From: Polyangiaceae bacterium
Lineage (GTDB): Bacteria; Myxococcota_A; Polyangia; Polyangiales; Polyangiaceae
Direction: 5' to 3'
Assembly (NCBI GenBank): GCA_022842465.1
Contig: JALHPN010000057.1
Coordinates: 1 to 41,905 of the forward strand
Length of the DNA stretch: 41,905 bases
Shown here: piece by piece, positions 24,821 through 33,341 of the stretch
Layout: each line of letters opens with the position of its first letter
How positions within the stretch are numbered: position 1 is the first letter of the stretch
The notes under the pieces: model-generated
Told to the model about the DNA's origin: nothing
The model's input: only the letters and a program-made list of their open reading frames with translations
Database searches by the model: none
Program-made: the position numbers and the translations under genes

Positions 24821-26700
24821 GACGAGGTCTCGGTGAGGGATTTGACGAGCGGGGCGTCTCTGTGAGCGGAGGAGACGTCGACCTGGAGGCATTTCGGTGG
24901 GATGCGAGGCTTGCACTGGTGGATCTCTTCGAACCGCGGGTCGCCCCGGGCAGCCGCGGCGAGCGCGGAGCGATCGTCGACCATGAGGAGCCGGACCTTC
25001 GGATCGGCCAGGATGCGCGCCGCGCCCTCCTCCGAGGCGTCACCCATCCAGCGCGCCTCGGTCGCGAGGTCGGGCCTCCACGCGAGGTACGGGAGCTCGA
25101 GAGAGCCGTCGAACACCGTGACCTCGCCTGGCGCGAGGCGGTCGAGGGCGTCGTAGAAGGGGGACGGCGGACCGTCGGCGCCGACGGCGCGGAGGCGCTC
25201 GGGCTCCGTCATCTTCGTGTAGTCGCCGAGAGGAGGGCCGTCGCCGACGAGCCCCGCGCGGGCGCGGAGGATCCCGACGGTCGCCGCGACGGAGAGGACG
25301 CCGAGGAGCGCTCGGCGAGGGGTCGCCTCGAGCCGCGCGAGGCCAGAAGACGCCACCGCGAGGACGAGGCCCGGGAACGCGAGGATGTACCGCGGCACCA
25401 CAGGATCGGGTGACGCGAGCGCCGCGACGGCGAGCACCGCGAGCGGGACGGAGCGTCGCTTCCAGGCGACGAGGACGGCGCACGGCAGCGCGACGAGGAA
25501 GACGAGCCCGAGCCCGCCGTAGCGCATGTCGAAGACGGGCGGGGCGTCGAACGACGTCCACGAGCGGAGCAGTCGCACGGGGAGAGGACCGTGCACGCGC
25601 GGCGCGGCGCATCCGGAGTCGAGGAGGACCTGCATCGGGAGGAGGCCGTTCAGCTCGAGCGGCCCGAGCTTCACCTGGACGGGCCAGATCGGGTTGCCGT
25701 GCCGCGCGAGGTTCGTGAGGTACGACTCGGTCCCGAGGAGGACGACGGCGACCGCGCCGACGACGAGGGACGTCCGCCTCCCCGCGCGGGCCGCGCGCAC
25801 GAGCACGAGGCCGCCGACGAGGCACGTCGCGATCGGCGCGTTGGGCTTCGATCCGAGGAAGAGGCCGAGCGCCACGCCCGCGCTCGCGACGTTCTCGACG
25901 GTCGGGGGGGCGAGCGCGAAGGCGGCGGCCGCGAGGAGGAGCGACGCACTCCCGACGTCGATGTAGTTCGTCGGGAGTTGCAGGAACGTGGCCGGGAGCG
26001 TGAGCCAGGCGAGCCCTGCGAAGAGCGCGTGATCGTGGCGCGCGCCGAGATCGCGCGCGACGACGGCGATAGCCCCTGCGCCGAGGAGACCGAGCGGGAG
26101 CTGCGCGGCGTCGACGAGACGATCGTCGGGCAGCATCGCGCGCCATGCGATGAAGTAGTCCTCGATCGCGTGCGGGTAGGTCGAGATATACGGCAGATCC
26201 GGCGGCACGCCGGCGAGCGAGCCGCCCTGCAGCGCGAAGTCGACGTACGGAAGGTGGTAACCGAGCGCGTCCCACTGCCAGACCGGGAGGAGCCACGCCG
26301 CTCTGCCGGTGATCGCGAGCGCGAGGGCCGCGACGGCGACCATCGGCGCGTTCTCGCGCGACACGAGCTTCGCCCAGCCCGCTCGGCACGAACGGTCGCG
26401 CCGGTACGCGGAGACGAGGGCGGCGCCGAGGACGAGGAGCGCGAACAGCGGCCACCGGGCGAGGTGCCCGACGTGTCCGAGCACGCGGACCGCCACGACG
26501 ACCGCCGCCAGGAAGAGGACCGCGCCGCGGAGCGCGCCATGCCGACCGAACGGCGCACGACCGCTCACGGCTCCGAGGCGCACGATCGCGAGGACCGAAA
26601 GCGCGACCGCGAACGGCAAGACCCCCCATCGAGACGATGCGTCGAGGCTCGTCACCGCCGACGAGATCCCTCCTCGAAAGGCGTTGCCATAACGCGTCAT
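24796..26700 (-). CDS. GT-C-like polytopic membrane glycosyltransferase
   Basis: A protein of 634 residues with about 11-13 hydrophobic helices and a soluble C-terminal domain (~490-634). The first large loop has WQWDALGYHLPYVDFALQGG, the Asp-x3-Tyr-His-Leu-Pro motif seen in GT39/ArnT-like polyprenyl-phosphate sugar transferases, where the Asp is catalytic. A helix-rich core follows (GLFLGSKPNAPIATCL, WPVQVKLGPLELNG). The C-terminal part (GEVTVFDGSLELPYLAW, VRLLMVDDRS) resembles the periplasmic domain of such enzymes. It probably moves a sugar from a lipid carrier to an envelope acceptor. It is first in the three-gene operon with the ATPase and the deacetylase. The exact family is not certain. 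Confidence 0.8.
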   Translation of the reverse strand: MTRYGNAFRGGISSAVTSLDASSRWGVLPFAVALSVLAIVRLGAVSGRAPFGRHGALRGAVLFLAAVVVAVRVLGHVGHLARWPLFALLVLGAALVSAYRRDRSCRAGWAKLVSRENAPMVAVAALALAITGRAAWLLPVWQWDALGYHLPYVDFALQGGSLAGVPPDLPYISTYPHAIEDYFIAWRAMLPDDRLVDAAQLPLGLLGAGAIAVVARDLGARHDHALFAGLAWLTLPATFLQLPTNYIDVGSASLLLAAAAFALAPPTVENVASAGVALGLFLGSKPNAPIATCLVGGLVLVRAARAGRRTSLVVGAVAVVLLGTESYLTNLARHGNPIWPVQVKLGPLELNGLLPMQVLLDSGCAAPRVHGPLPVRLLRSWTSFDAPPVFDMRYGGLGLVFLVALPCAVLVAWKRRSVPLAVLAVAALASPDPVVPRYILAFPGLVLAVASSGLARLEATPRRALLGVLSVAATVGILRARAGLVGDGPPLGDYTKMTEPERLRAVGADGPPSPFYDALDRLAPGEVTVFDGSLELPYLAWRPDLATEARWMGDASEEGAARILADPKVRLLMVDDRSALAAAARGDPRFEEIHQCKPRIPPKCLQVDVSSAHRDAPLVKSLTETSSCVFLLRR

Positions 26701-26848
26701 TCTAGGCGACTCGCATGGGGCGGAAAGGCCTCCGCGCGGCTGCGGCCGAGCCCCGCAGATGGAAGCGCCGTGATGCCGCGGGAGGACGTGTTAGGGTTCA
26801 ACGTTGCGCTCCGAGCGGACTCGCGTCGGCGGTGCACGTGAGGGCTCC

Positions 26849-28693
26849 ATGCGGCAGTTTCGGTTCGGTCTCGTCTCGGCCGTCCTCGTCAGCGGCACCG
26901 TCCTCGTCTCCGCCTGCTCGTCCGACGCCGCGCCGGGCGACGAGAGCGCAGGCGACCCGACGTGCGAGGGACCGGGCTGCGCGACGACCTGCACCCCGCC
27001 CGAGCCCGCGTGCACCCCGGGCTCGAGCGGCGCGCCCGGGGTGAAGTGCGGACGCGGACAGCCTGCGCTCTGCGCGGACGGCGTCGCGTGCGGCGACGAC
27101 GGCGACTGCGCGAGCGACTACTGCGATGGCGCGTGCAGCGCGCCCGCGCCCGGCGCGAACGCGGACGGACGGAGGAACGCGGGCGAGTCCGACGTCGACT
27201 GCGGCGGCCCGAACGCGCCGGACTGCGAGGCGGGCAAGACCTGCGTCTCGGCCGACGACTGCACGTCCTCGTGCACGAACGGCGTCTGCGACGCCCCGGG
27301 CAGCGCCGACAAGAAGAAGAACAACGACGAGACCGACGTCGACTGCGGCGGCCCGAACGCGCCGAAGTGCGTCGTCGGCAAGGTCTGCACCGTCAGCGCC
27401 GACTGCGGCCTCGGCTGGTGCAAGGACGGCGCGTGCGCGGTCCCCTCCGTGTCGGACGCCGTCCAGAACGGCACCGAGACCGACGTGGACTGCGGCGGCG
27501 CCGCCCAGACGGAGGGCGCCGTCTCGATCGCGGCCGCCCCGCGGTGCGCGCTCGCGCAGGGCTGCGCCGTGGACGGCGACTGCACGAGCAGCATCTGCAG
27601 CGCGGGCGGCCGATGCGTCGAGGCGCCGAGCTGTCGGCCCGTGCTCGGCGGCTACACCTGCGGTGCCGGCGAGGTGGGCTCCGCTCTCGCGACCCACGAG
27701 AGCTGCTGCAAGAGCCTCCCCGTGCCCGGCCTCACGATGGTGCAGAACGGGGCGACGAAGCAGGTCTACCTCGACAAGTACGAGATCACGGCGGGCCGCA
27801 TCCGCGCGTGGATCACCGCGATCAAGGCGCAGTACGGCGGCGTGCCGAACATCAAGGCCTGGATCACCGCGCGCGTCGCGACCGATCCGATCCTCGCCGC
27901 GCAGTTCCCGGGAACCTGGAAGGACTACCTCCCCGCGCAGGCGTCAGGACAGCTCGCTTCGTTCCCGGTCGCGGCCGCGCTTCAGCCGAAGTACGGCGGC
28001 CAGACGACGGTGAACCTCGACCTCGGGCTCGACTCGCAGCTCGGGCCGACGTCCTATTACCGTGACGTGCAGGTGGCCGGCACCGACGGCTGCTTCATGG
28101 GCGCCGGCGCGTACGGCCACCGGACGTACTGGTACGAGAAGGCGCTCTCCGACTCGTTCCAGGAGGTCTTCCGCGACACGAAGGACGTGCTCGACGTGAA
28201 GTCCATGAACTGCATCACCCCGATCATGTTCCAGGCGTTCTGCGCCTGGGACGGCGGGTACATGCAGAGCCAGGCGGCGATCTCGACGGCGTACGGACCT
28301 TCGGAATGGCCCTGGGGCGCGACGCCGACGCCGAAGGACGACGTCGCGAAGATGGCGAACTACAACGCGGGCGTCGGCAACTTCGGCAACACCGTGCAGC
28401 CCCGGTACCTCTTCCCGGTGGTCAACTACGGGACCTTCGCGAACGACTTCACGCCGATCATCGCGTCGCCGGGCCGCTTCCCGAAGGATGTCGCGAGCCA
28501 GACGCGTCCGAACGGCGAGACCTGGATGGATCTCGGCGGGAACATGATCGAGTGGTCCCAGGTCAGCGGGACGATCCGCGGCTGGACGGGCTCCTCGTTC
28601 GAAGGCCACTTCTACCCGCGCGCCTGGACCGGGAACGTCTACTTCCTCGACAAGTACGGCAAGGGCGGCACCCGCTGCATGCGCCTCCGCTGA
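26849..28693 (+). CDS. Lipoprotein: Cys-rich repeats plus FGE/SUMF1-like domain
   Basis: A protein of 614 residues from ATG 26849 (GAGGG 7 bases upstream). The signal peptide ends LVSAC (Cys23). Three tandem repeats at ~110-147, 158-196 and 207-256 begin with NAGESDVDCGG, NNDETDVDCGG and NGTETDVDCGG and end in paired Cys; they resemble Cys-rich modules of myxobacterial and plant-like surface proteins. Residues ~295-614 match the formylglycine-generating-enzyme/SUMF1-like fold: VYLDKYEITAGRIRAW, FCAWDGGYM, WMDLGGNMIEW and a terminal GTRCMRLR. Most bacterial proteins with this fold are not true sulfatase-activating enzymes. The domain is outside the cytoplasm here. It meets the sulfatase-like gene tail to tail. 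Confidence 0.85.
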   Translation: MRQFRFGLVSAVLVSGTVLVSACSSDAAPGDESAGDPTCEGPGCATTCTPPEPACTPGSSGAPGVKCGRGQPALCADGVACGDDGDCASDYCDGACSAPAPGANADGRRNAGESDVDCGGPNAPDCEAGKTCVSADDCTSSCTNGVCDAPGSADKKKNNDETDVDCGGPNAPKCVVGKVCTVSADCGLGWCKDGACAVPSVSDAVQNGTETDVDCGGAAQTEGAVSIAAAPRCALAQGCAVDGDCTSSICSAGGRCVEAPSCRPVLGGYTCGAGEVGSALATHESCCKSLPVPGLTMVQNGATKQVYLDKYEITAGRIRAWITAIKAQYGGVPNIKAWITARVATDPILAAQFPGTWKDYLPAQASGQLASFPVAAALQPKYGGQTTVNLDLGLDSQLGPTSYYRDVQVAGTDGCFMGAGAYGHRTYWYEKALSDSFQEVFRDTKDVLDVKSMNCITPIMFQAFCAWDGGYMQSQAAISTAYGPSEWPWGATPTPKDDVAKMANYNAGVGNFGNTVQPRYLFPVVNYGTFANDFTPIIASPGRFPKDVASQTRPNGETWMDLGGNMIEWSQVSGTIRGWTGSSFEGHFYPRAWTGNVYFLDKYGKGGTRCMRLR

Positions 28694-28712
28694 GGCCGGG
28701 CTCGGCGACGTC

Positions 28713-30065
28713 TCAGCGCCGAGCGCCCGCGTCCTTCCTGGGGATCCCGCCGCGCGGCTCCTTCGCGTCGAGCGCCTTGCTCGCCTCGCGGTAGCGCTGG
28801 CGCATGTCCTCCGCGACGTCGCGACGCTTCCAGAAGAGGTCTTCGCTCTCCTTCGGATCGGCCTCCAGATCGAAGAGCGAGAAGCGCACGTCGCTGCCGC
28901 GGGCGACGAGCTTCCACGTGCCGTGCACGAGACCGCGGCGGCGCTCGTTGTAGTCGTCCTCCGGGAGATCCAGGAGCACGTCGCGAGGCTCGGCGGGCGC
29001 GCCGTAGAGCTCGGACACGAGGCTCTTCCCGCGACGCCCCTCCACCTTCGCGCCGAGGAGCTCCGCGAACGTCGGCACGAGATCGAGGTGTGCGCGCGGG
29101 GTGTCGATCGTCCGCGGCGCGGCGCCAGGGACGACGAAGAACATCGGGACGTGGACGAGCTCCTCCCAGAGCTCGTGCGCGTGTCTCGTCATGTCGTGCT
29201 CGCCGAACGCCTCGCCGTGGTCGGCGGTGACGACGATCGCCGTACGCGTGGCCCACGGCTGCGACTCGATGAAATCGAGCAGCTTGCCGACCCAGGTGTC
29301 CGTGAAGAGGACCTCGCCGTCGTAGAGGTCGCGTGCGCGCGTCCCGAACGTGGGCTGCCCGGGGTGCGGCTTGTACTCGTCGTGCGGGTCCATGTAATGA
29401 AACCACGCGAAGAACGGCCGCGACGACGCCTCCGTCGTACGCGCGACGTCGGTGAGCATCTCCATCGCGAGAGGCGTGAGCTTGTCGCTCGTGACGTACG
29501 GGTCGGTCTGGTAGTCGAACGGGATGTTCGGGACGAGCCGCCACGTGCCGAAGCCGTGCTCGAAGCCGGACTGGCCCTTGCCGAAGTACGCGTGCGCGTG
29601 ACCGCCGACGCATGGGATCCCCTCCGCCCCGAGCGTCGTGCAGAGGAAGTCCTTCGGGTCGAGGTACTTCGTGAAGAACGAGCCTGTCCGCGCGAGCTCG
29701 GACGGGAGGCGTCCGGTCAAGAGCCCGGCGACGCTCTTCGACGTGAACGACGACGTCGCGTACGCGCGCGTGTACGCCACCGACCGGGCGTGGAGCTCCG
29801 TCAACCGCGGGGCAATAGGACGCGGATACCCCGCCCACGGCATGTCGGCGCGCAGGCTGTCGATCGTGAGGAGGACGACGTTCATCGGCCGCGCGGGCGC
29901 CGAGCCCGCGTCGGCCTCCGGCGCGAGCTCGGCGCTCGTCGAGGACGCGTCGGCGGCCCCCACCCCGTCGGGCGGCGGCGGGCGCTTCGAGCACGACGCG
30001 AGCAGCACCACGAGGGCGAGCGATGACGAACGACCGAGCCTCTTCACGCGTGCATTCCGTAGCAC
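28713..30065 (-). CDS. Sulfatase-superfamily lipoprotein without FGly cysteine
   Basis: A protein of 450 residues. The lipoprotein signal ends VVLLASC (Cys25), followed by an Ala/Asp-rich linker. The alkaline-phosphatase/sulfatase fold starts MNVVLLTIDSLRAD (61-74, metal-binding Asp). FHYMDPHDEY and VVTADHGEAFGEHD carry further metal ligands, and GRRGKSLVSEL and the C-terminal LFDLEADPKESEDL are typical. At the nucleophile position, where sulfatases have Cys-x-Pro-Ser-Arg or Ser-x-Pro-Ser-Arg, this reads SFTSK (106-110). The Cys/Pro/Arg are absent and the motif precedes AGLLTGRLP. It may be a phosphodiesterase/phosphotransferase using Ser or Thr, or an inactive member. Starts: GTG 30065 or GTG 30047. 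It converges on the FGE-like gene. Confidence 0.85.
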   Translation of the reverse strand: MLRNARVKRLGRSSSLALVVLLASCSKRPPPPDGVGAADASSTSAELAPEADAGSAPARPMNVVLLTIDSLRADMPWAGYPRPIAPRLTELHARSVAYTRAYATSSFTSKSVAGLLTGRLPSELARTGSFFTKYLDPKDFLCTTLGAEGIPCVGGHAHAYFGKGQSGFEHGFGTWRLVPNIPFDYQTDPYVTSDKLTPLAMEMLTDVARTTEASSRPFFAWFHYMDPHDEYKPHPGQPTFGTRARDLYDGEVLFTDTWVGKLLDFIESQPWATRTAIVVTADHGEAFGEHDMTRHAHELWEELVHVPMFFVVPGAAPRTIDTPRAHLDLVPTFAELLGAKVEGRRGKSLVSELYGAPAEPRDVLLDLPEDDYNERRRGLVHGTWKLVARGSDVRFSLFDLEADPKESEDLFWKRRDVAEDMRQRYREASKALDAKEPRGGIPRKDAGARR

Positions 30066-30180
30066 ATCGACGCGACCTTTCCGGCGACGTGTCGGCCCCG
30101 ACCCCCCGCGAATCCGCCGCCGAGCTTGCGTGATGTCGCGTTCACGCTAAAGAGGGGCAGGAAATCCGGAGAAGAACCAC

Positions 30181-30396
30181 GTGGCCGCGAAACACGACGC
30201 CAAGAAAGCCCGCGCGAACATGTGGGTGACGCACCAGAACCTCGCGCGCTCCAAGGGCGGGCGCCCCGGCTTCTCCTTCCAGGAGAAGGCCCCTCGCAAG
30301 GCGCGCCCCGCCGCGCCAGAGGTGCCGGCGGCGGTCGTGACGGACGGCGAGGCGGCGACCGAGAAGGCGCCCGCGGACGACACGCTCTCTCGCTGA
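30181..30396 (+). CDS. Small basic hypothetical protein, 71 residues
   Basis: Starts at GTG 30181 after GGAGAAG (about 8 bases upstream). The N-terminal half is rich in Lys/Arg/Ala (AAKHDAKKARANMWVTH, then SKGGRPGFSFQEK). The C-terminal half is Ala/Pro/Glu-rich and acidic (VVTDGEAATEKAPADD). No signal or helix span is seen. It may be disordered or nucleic-acid binding. Support comes from the ribosome site and composition; the family is unknown. Confidence 0.5.
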   Translation: MAAKHDAKKARANMWVTHQNLARSKGGRPGFSFQEKAPRKARPAAPEVPAAVVTDGEAATEKAPADDTLSR

Positions 30397-30419
30397 GCGT
30401 CGCGCGGCCCCGAGACCGT

Positions 30420-31088
30420 TCACGTGCCGGCGGTCGACCTCCGCTGCAACGCTTCGATCCCGCCGCTCTCCGTCCACTTCTTCAGCATGGCTGGGATCGC
30501 ACTCTCGATGAGCTGCGCGCAGCCGGCCTCGAACGTCGTGTACGAGTCGTTGCTCTCGGCCGTGCCCGCGAACGAGTACGCATAGTCCTTGTCTTCGCCC
30601 CGGCGAAGCGCGAAGCCCCACGTCATCTGGATGATCTCGTGCGTCATGGGTCCACGGACGAGAGGGTGGACTCGGATGTCGTCCACCTTCACGTCGGCGA
30701 CCACCGCCGAGCCGGGGGGGATGATCTGTCCCGGCGTCACGACCTCGACGCGCACGAAGTAGCTCTCCATCGCCGCCTTGAGATCCCGACGGATGAACTC
30801 GTGGACGTCGAAGAGCTTGAACCGCTCGCACCCGGCCCCGTCGACCTGGCAGGCCGCGGTCTCGAGCGGCCAGACGTCTCTCACGCGCGCCGGGTCCACG
30901 ACGAGATAGAGGGTGCGGTCGATCTTGCGCGCGACGAGGAGGCTCGCCGGCTTCGCCCTCGCGTTCTTCAGGCTGTAGCCGCCGACCGTTCCGTATGCGC
31001 TCCGCGCGTAGTTGCCGCCGCCGCAGGCGGAGGCGAGCGCAGACAGGGCGAGGACGAGCGCGAGGGCGTGATGGCGACGATCTCTCAT
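30420..31088 (-). CDS. Putative lipoprotein of unknown function
   Basis: A protein of 222 residues from ATG 31088; the longer upstream frame is low-complexity and antisense-like. The signal peptide ends ALASAC (Cys22). The mature part has PASLLVARKIDRTLYLVVD, FKLFDVHEFIRRDLKAAMES and a region VVADVKVDDIRVHPL followed by THEIIQMTWGFAL and YAYSFAGTAES. This alternation of strands and helices recalls curli-secretion- or LptE-like periplasmic lipoproteins but matches none securely. It is convergent with the small basic gene (23 bases apart). Confidence 0.72.
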   Translation of the reverse strand: MRDRRHHALALVLALSALASACGGGNYARSAYGTVGGYSLKNARAKPASLLVARKIDRTLYLVVDPARVRDVWPLETAACQVDGAGCERFKLFDVHEFIRRDLKAAMESYFVRVEVVTPGQIIPPGSAVVADVKVDDIRVHPLVRGPMTHEIIQMTWGFALRRGEDKDYAYSFAGTAESNDSYTTFEAGCAQLIESAIPAMLKKWTESGGIEALQRRSTAGT

Positions 31089-31177
31089 GGTGCTCCCGAG
31101 AGCCCCGAGCGCACCCGCGGTCGCAGGATTTCTTCGGCGCGCACGCGCCGGCCCGAGCCGCTGCGCGGCGTCCGGGC

Positions 31178-31522
31178 TCAGCGTGTCCAGTCTCGGCGTC
31201 GGAGGAGCCGCGCGGCACGGCGGTTCCACATCGGCCCGACCACGAGCCCGACGTGGAGGAGGAACGCGAACGGGAGGGCCGCGAGCGCGACCCACACACC
31301 ATCGTCGGCGCGTGCCGCAGGAATCGTGGCGCGGAGACCGAGACAGAGCATCAGGGACAGCGGGAGCCCGTAGAGAACGGCCATCGCGGCCAGGCGTCGC
31401 CGCGTGAGCCGCGCCTCCTTGGCCGGACGGAGCCAGAGGAACGGCCACCACGTCCAGTCCCGATCGCTCAGGTCGTTGACCACGGATTCGAGCTGATCGA
31501 GGACGGCAGAGACGGGAGACAT
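31178..31522 (-). CDS. Small membrane protein, two helices
   Basis: A protein of 114 residues from ATG 31522 (GAGG 4 bases upstream); ATG 31573 would add 17 residues. It has an acidic helix (VLDQLESVVNDLSDRDW), the WWPFLWLRP motif, a first span (MAVLYGLPLSLMLCLGL), a second span (WVALAALPFAFLLHVGLVV) and a basic end (RRAARLLRRRDWTR). Charge placement suggests both ends are cytoplasmic. It is divergent from the histidine kinase, with about 90 bases between. No family is recognised. Confidence 0.62.
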   Translation of the reverse strand: MSPVSAVLDQLESVVNDLSDRDWTWWPFLWLRPAKEARLTRRRLAAMAVLYGLPLSLMLCLGLRATIPAARADDGVWVALAALPFAFLLHVGLVVGPMWNRRAARLLRRRDWTR

Positions 31523-31612
31523 CGACCTCGAGGAGAGCAGACCCTCGCGCCCGCTCGAAGCGAAACCGCGCATGAGCTGCGCCCTCGGCGCGCATGGTGT
31601 AGAGCCACGTGC

Positions 31613-33337
31613 ATGCTGGTGAGCGCAGCCGTCGTCGTGAGCCTCGTGGAGGCGCTGGCCCTCCAGGGGGTCGACGTCGACGAGCTCCTCCGTGAGGCCG
31701 GGCTGTCCCGCGAGGCCACGAGCCGGCGTCATTCGCGCGTGTCGTGGACGAGCTTCGTCCGGCTCTGCAACGGCGTGTCTCGACGCGTCGACCATCGCGT
31801 CGACCGGCTCCGCGCGGTCGGGGCCCTGATGACGGACGTGTCGCCCCCGGCGCCGCTGCCCATGTTCGCGCGCTACGTCACGTCGTCCGCGACGCTCTAC
31901 GAGCTCGTCGCCCGCTGGGTGGCGCCGGCCAATTTTCCGCACCTCCGCCTCTACTCCAACCGATGGGGGAGCGACCGGTTCTCCGTCCACGGCGCGATCC
32001 CGCTCCAGTACGAGGCCTGCGAGGCCTTCCTCCAGCTGTCGATCGGCTCGCTCATCGCGCTGCCGAAGATGCTCGGCAACGGCCCGGCGACGCCGCTCGA
32101 CGTGCAGGTCTCGGACAGGACCTTCCACGCCGACCTGCGCCTACCGGACACCGGGCCCTCCCTTCGTCGATCACTCCAGACCCTCTTCCGGCGCGAAGAG
32201 AAGGCGGCGCTCCTCGACGCGCAGCGTCTCGCGCTGATGGACGGGCTCGAGGCGTCTGGTCGCTCGCACGCCGAGCTCCGCGCGCTGCTCGAGCGCCTCC
32301 CGGACATGGTCGTCGTCCACGTCGACGGGCGCATCGTCTTCGCGAATCGCGCGTTCGTCCGCACGATGATGTGGGCGCGCGCGGAGGATGTCGTCGGCCG
32401 CACGCTCTTCGACGTGGTCGACCCTAGGTCGCGGCGGATGCTCGAGGAGCGTCTCGCGTTGCCCCCGGACGCGGAGGCGATGCCAGAGCTCGCCGAGGTC
32501 TGGCTCGTCCGGCGAGACGGCGAGCCCGTCCACGTCGAGATCACGCCGACGCAGGCGGTCGTCTTCGAGGGGGAGCCCGCGCGGCTCGTCGTCGGGCGGG
32601 ACATCGGCGAGCGGGAGCGACTGAAGCAGCGGCTCGCCGACGCCGACCGCCTGGCATCCCTCGGCATGCTCGCCGCGGGCGTGGCGCACGAGGTGAACAA
32701 CCCCCTCGCGTACCTCCTCAACAACATCGAGATCGCGAAGCGACATCTCGCGCGGCTCGGCGACGAGGGGAAGCCCGCAGCCGACGCGCTCCAGGTCGCG
32801 CTCGAGGGTGTCGACCGGATCCGCTTCGTCGTCCGTGAGCTCCTCCAGCTCGCGCGCGCCGAGCAGCCCGAGGGCATGTCGACGGACCTCGGGGCCCTCG
32901 TGCAATCGACCGTGTCGCTCGCGCGCGCGGAGATCGAGCGGACGGCGCGGGTAGCGGTCGAGGTCGAGGAGTCGCGCCCCGTCGGCGGGAGCGTGCCGCG
33001 CATCGCGCAGATCATCCTGAACCTCGTCATCAACGCGACGGACGCGATGCGCGAGACGGCGTACGAGCAAAACGAGCTCGTCGTCCGCGTGCGACCCGCC
33101 GAGCACGACCGCGTCCTCCTCGAGGTGAGCGATACGGGCGTGGGCGTCGGCGCGCCGCACGCCGACCGCATCTTCGATCCGTTCTTCACGACGAAGCCGG
33201 GGAGCACGGGCACGGGGCTCGGGCTCACCATCACCCAGCGGCTCGTGGCGGACCTCCGCGGGGAGATCTCCTTCACGTCCGCTCCCGGACGAGGCACGAC
33301 GTTCCGGGTGCTCTTCCCGGTAGCGCATCCCGAGTGA
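31613..33337 (+). CDS. AraC-type sensor domain/PAS hybrid histidine kinase
   Basis: A cytoplasmic sensor kinase of 574 residues from ATG 31613. Residues ~8-190 look like the ligand-sensing domain found N-terminal in a subset of AraC regulators (LVEALALQGVDVDELLREAGL and the later YEACEAFLQLSIGSL). A PAS domain follows (~228-340: ERLPDMVVVHVDGRIVFAN). The HisKA box is GVAHEVNNPLAYLLNN with phospho-acceptor His359. The ATPase domain has the N-box NLVINATDAM, DTGVGVG and GTGLGLTI. No membrane helix is present, so the signal should be intracellular. No response regulator is adjacent. The AraC sensor-kinase pairing is unusual because the DNA-binding HTH of AraC is absent. Confidence 0.9.
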   Translation: MLVSAAVVVSLVEALALQGVDVDELLREAGLSREATSRRHSRVSWTSFVRLCNGVSRRVDHRVDRLRAVGALMTDVSPPAPLPMFARYVTSSATLYELVARWVAPANFPHLRLYSNRWGSDRFSVHGAIPLQYEACEAFLQLSIGSLIALPKMLGNGPATPLDVQVSDRTFHADLRLPDTGPSLRRSLQTLFRREEKAALLDAQRLALMDGLEASGRSHAELRALLERLPDMVVVHVDGRIVFANRAFVRTMMWARAEDVVGRTLFDVVDPRSRRMLEERLALPPDAEAMPELAEVWLVRRDGEPVHVEITPTQAVVFEGEPARLVVGRDIGERERLKQRLADADRLASLGMLAAGVAHEVNNPLAYLLNNIEIAKRHLARLGDEGKPAADALQVALEGVDRIRFVVRELLQLARAEQPEGMSTDLGALVQSTVSLARAEIERTARVAVEVEESRPVGGSVPRIAQIILNLVINATDAMRETAYEQNELVVRVRPAEHDRVLLEVSDTGVGVGAPHADRIFDPFFTTKPGSTGTGLGLTITQRLVADLRGEISFTSAPGRGTTFRVLFPVAHPE

Positions 33338-33341
33338 CGCG

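Noticed and set aside
21494..24865. 1123-codon plus-strand open frame opposite the membrane ATPase
   Set aside because: Arg/Glu-rich shadow frame with no recognisable motif; the minus strand has Walker motifs, signal and span.
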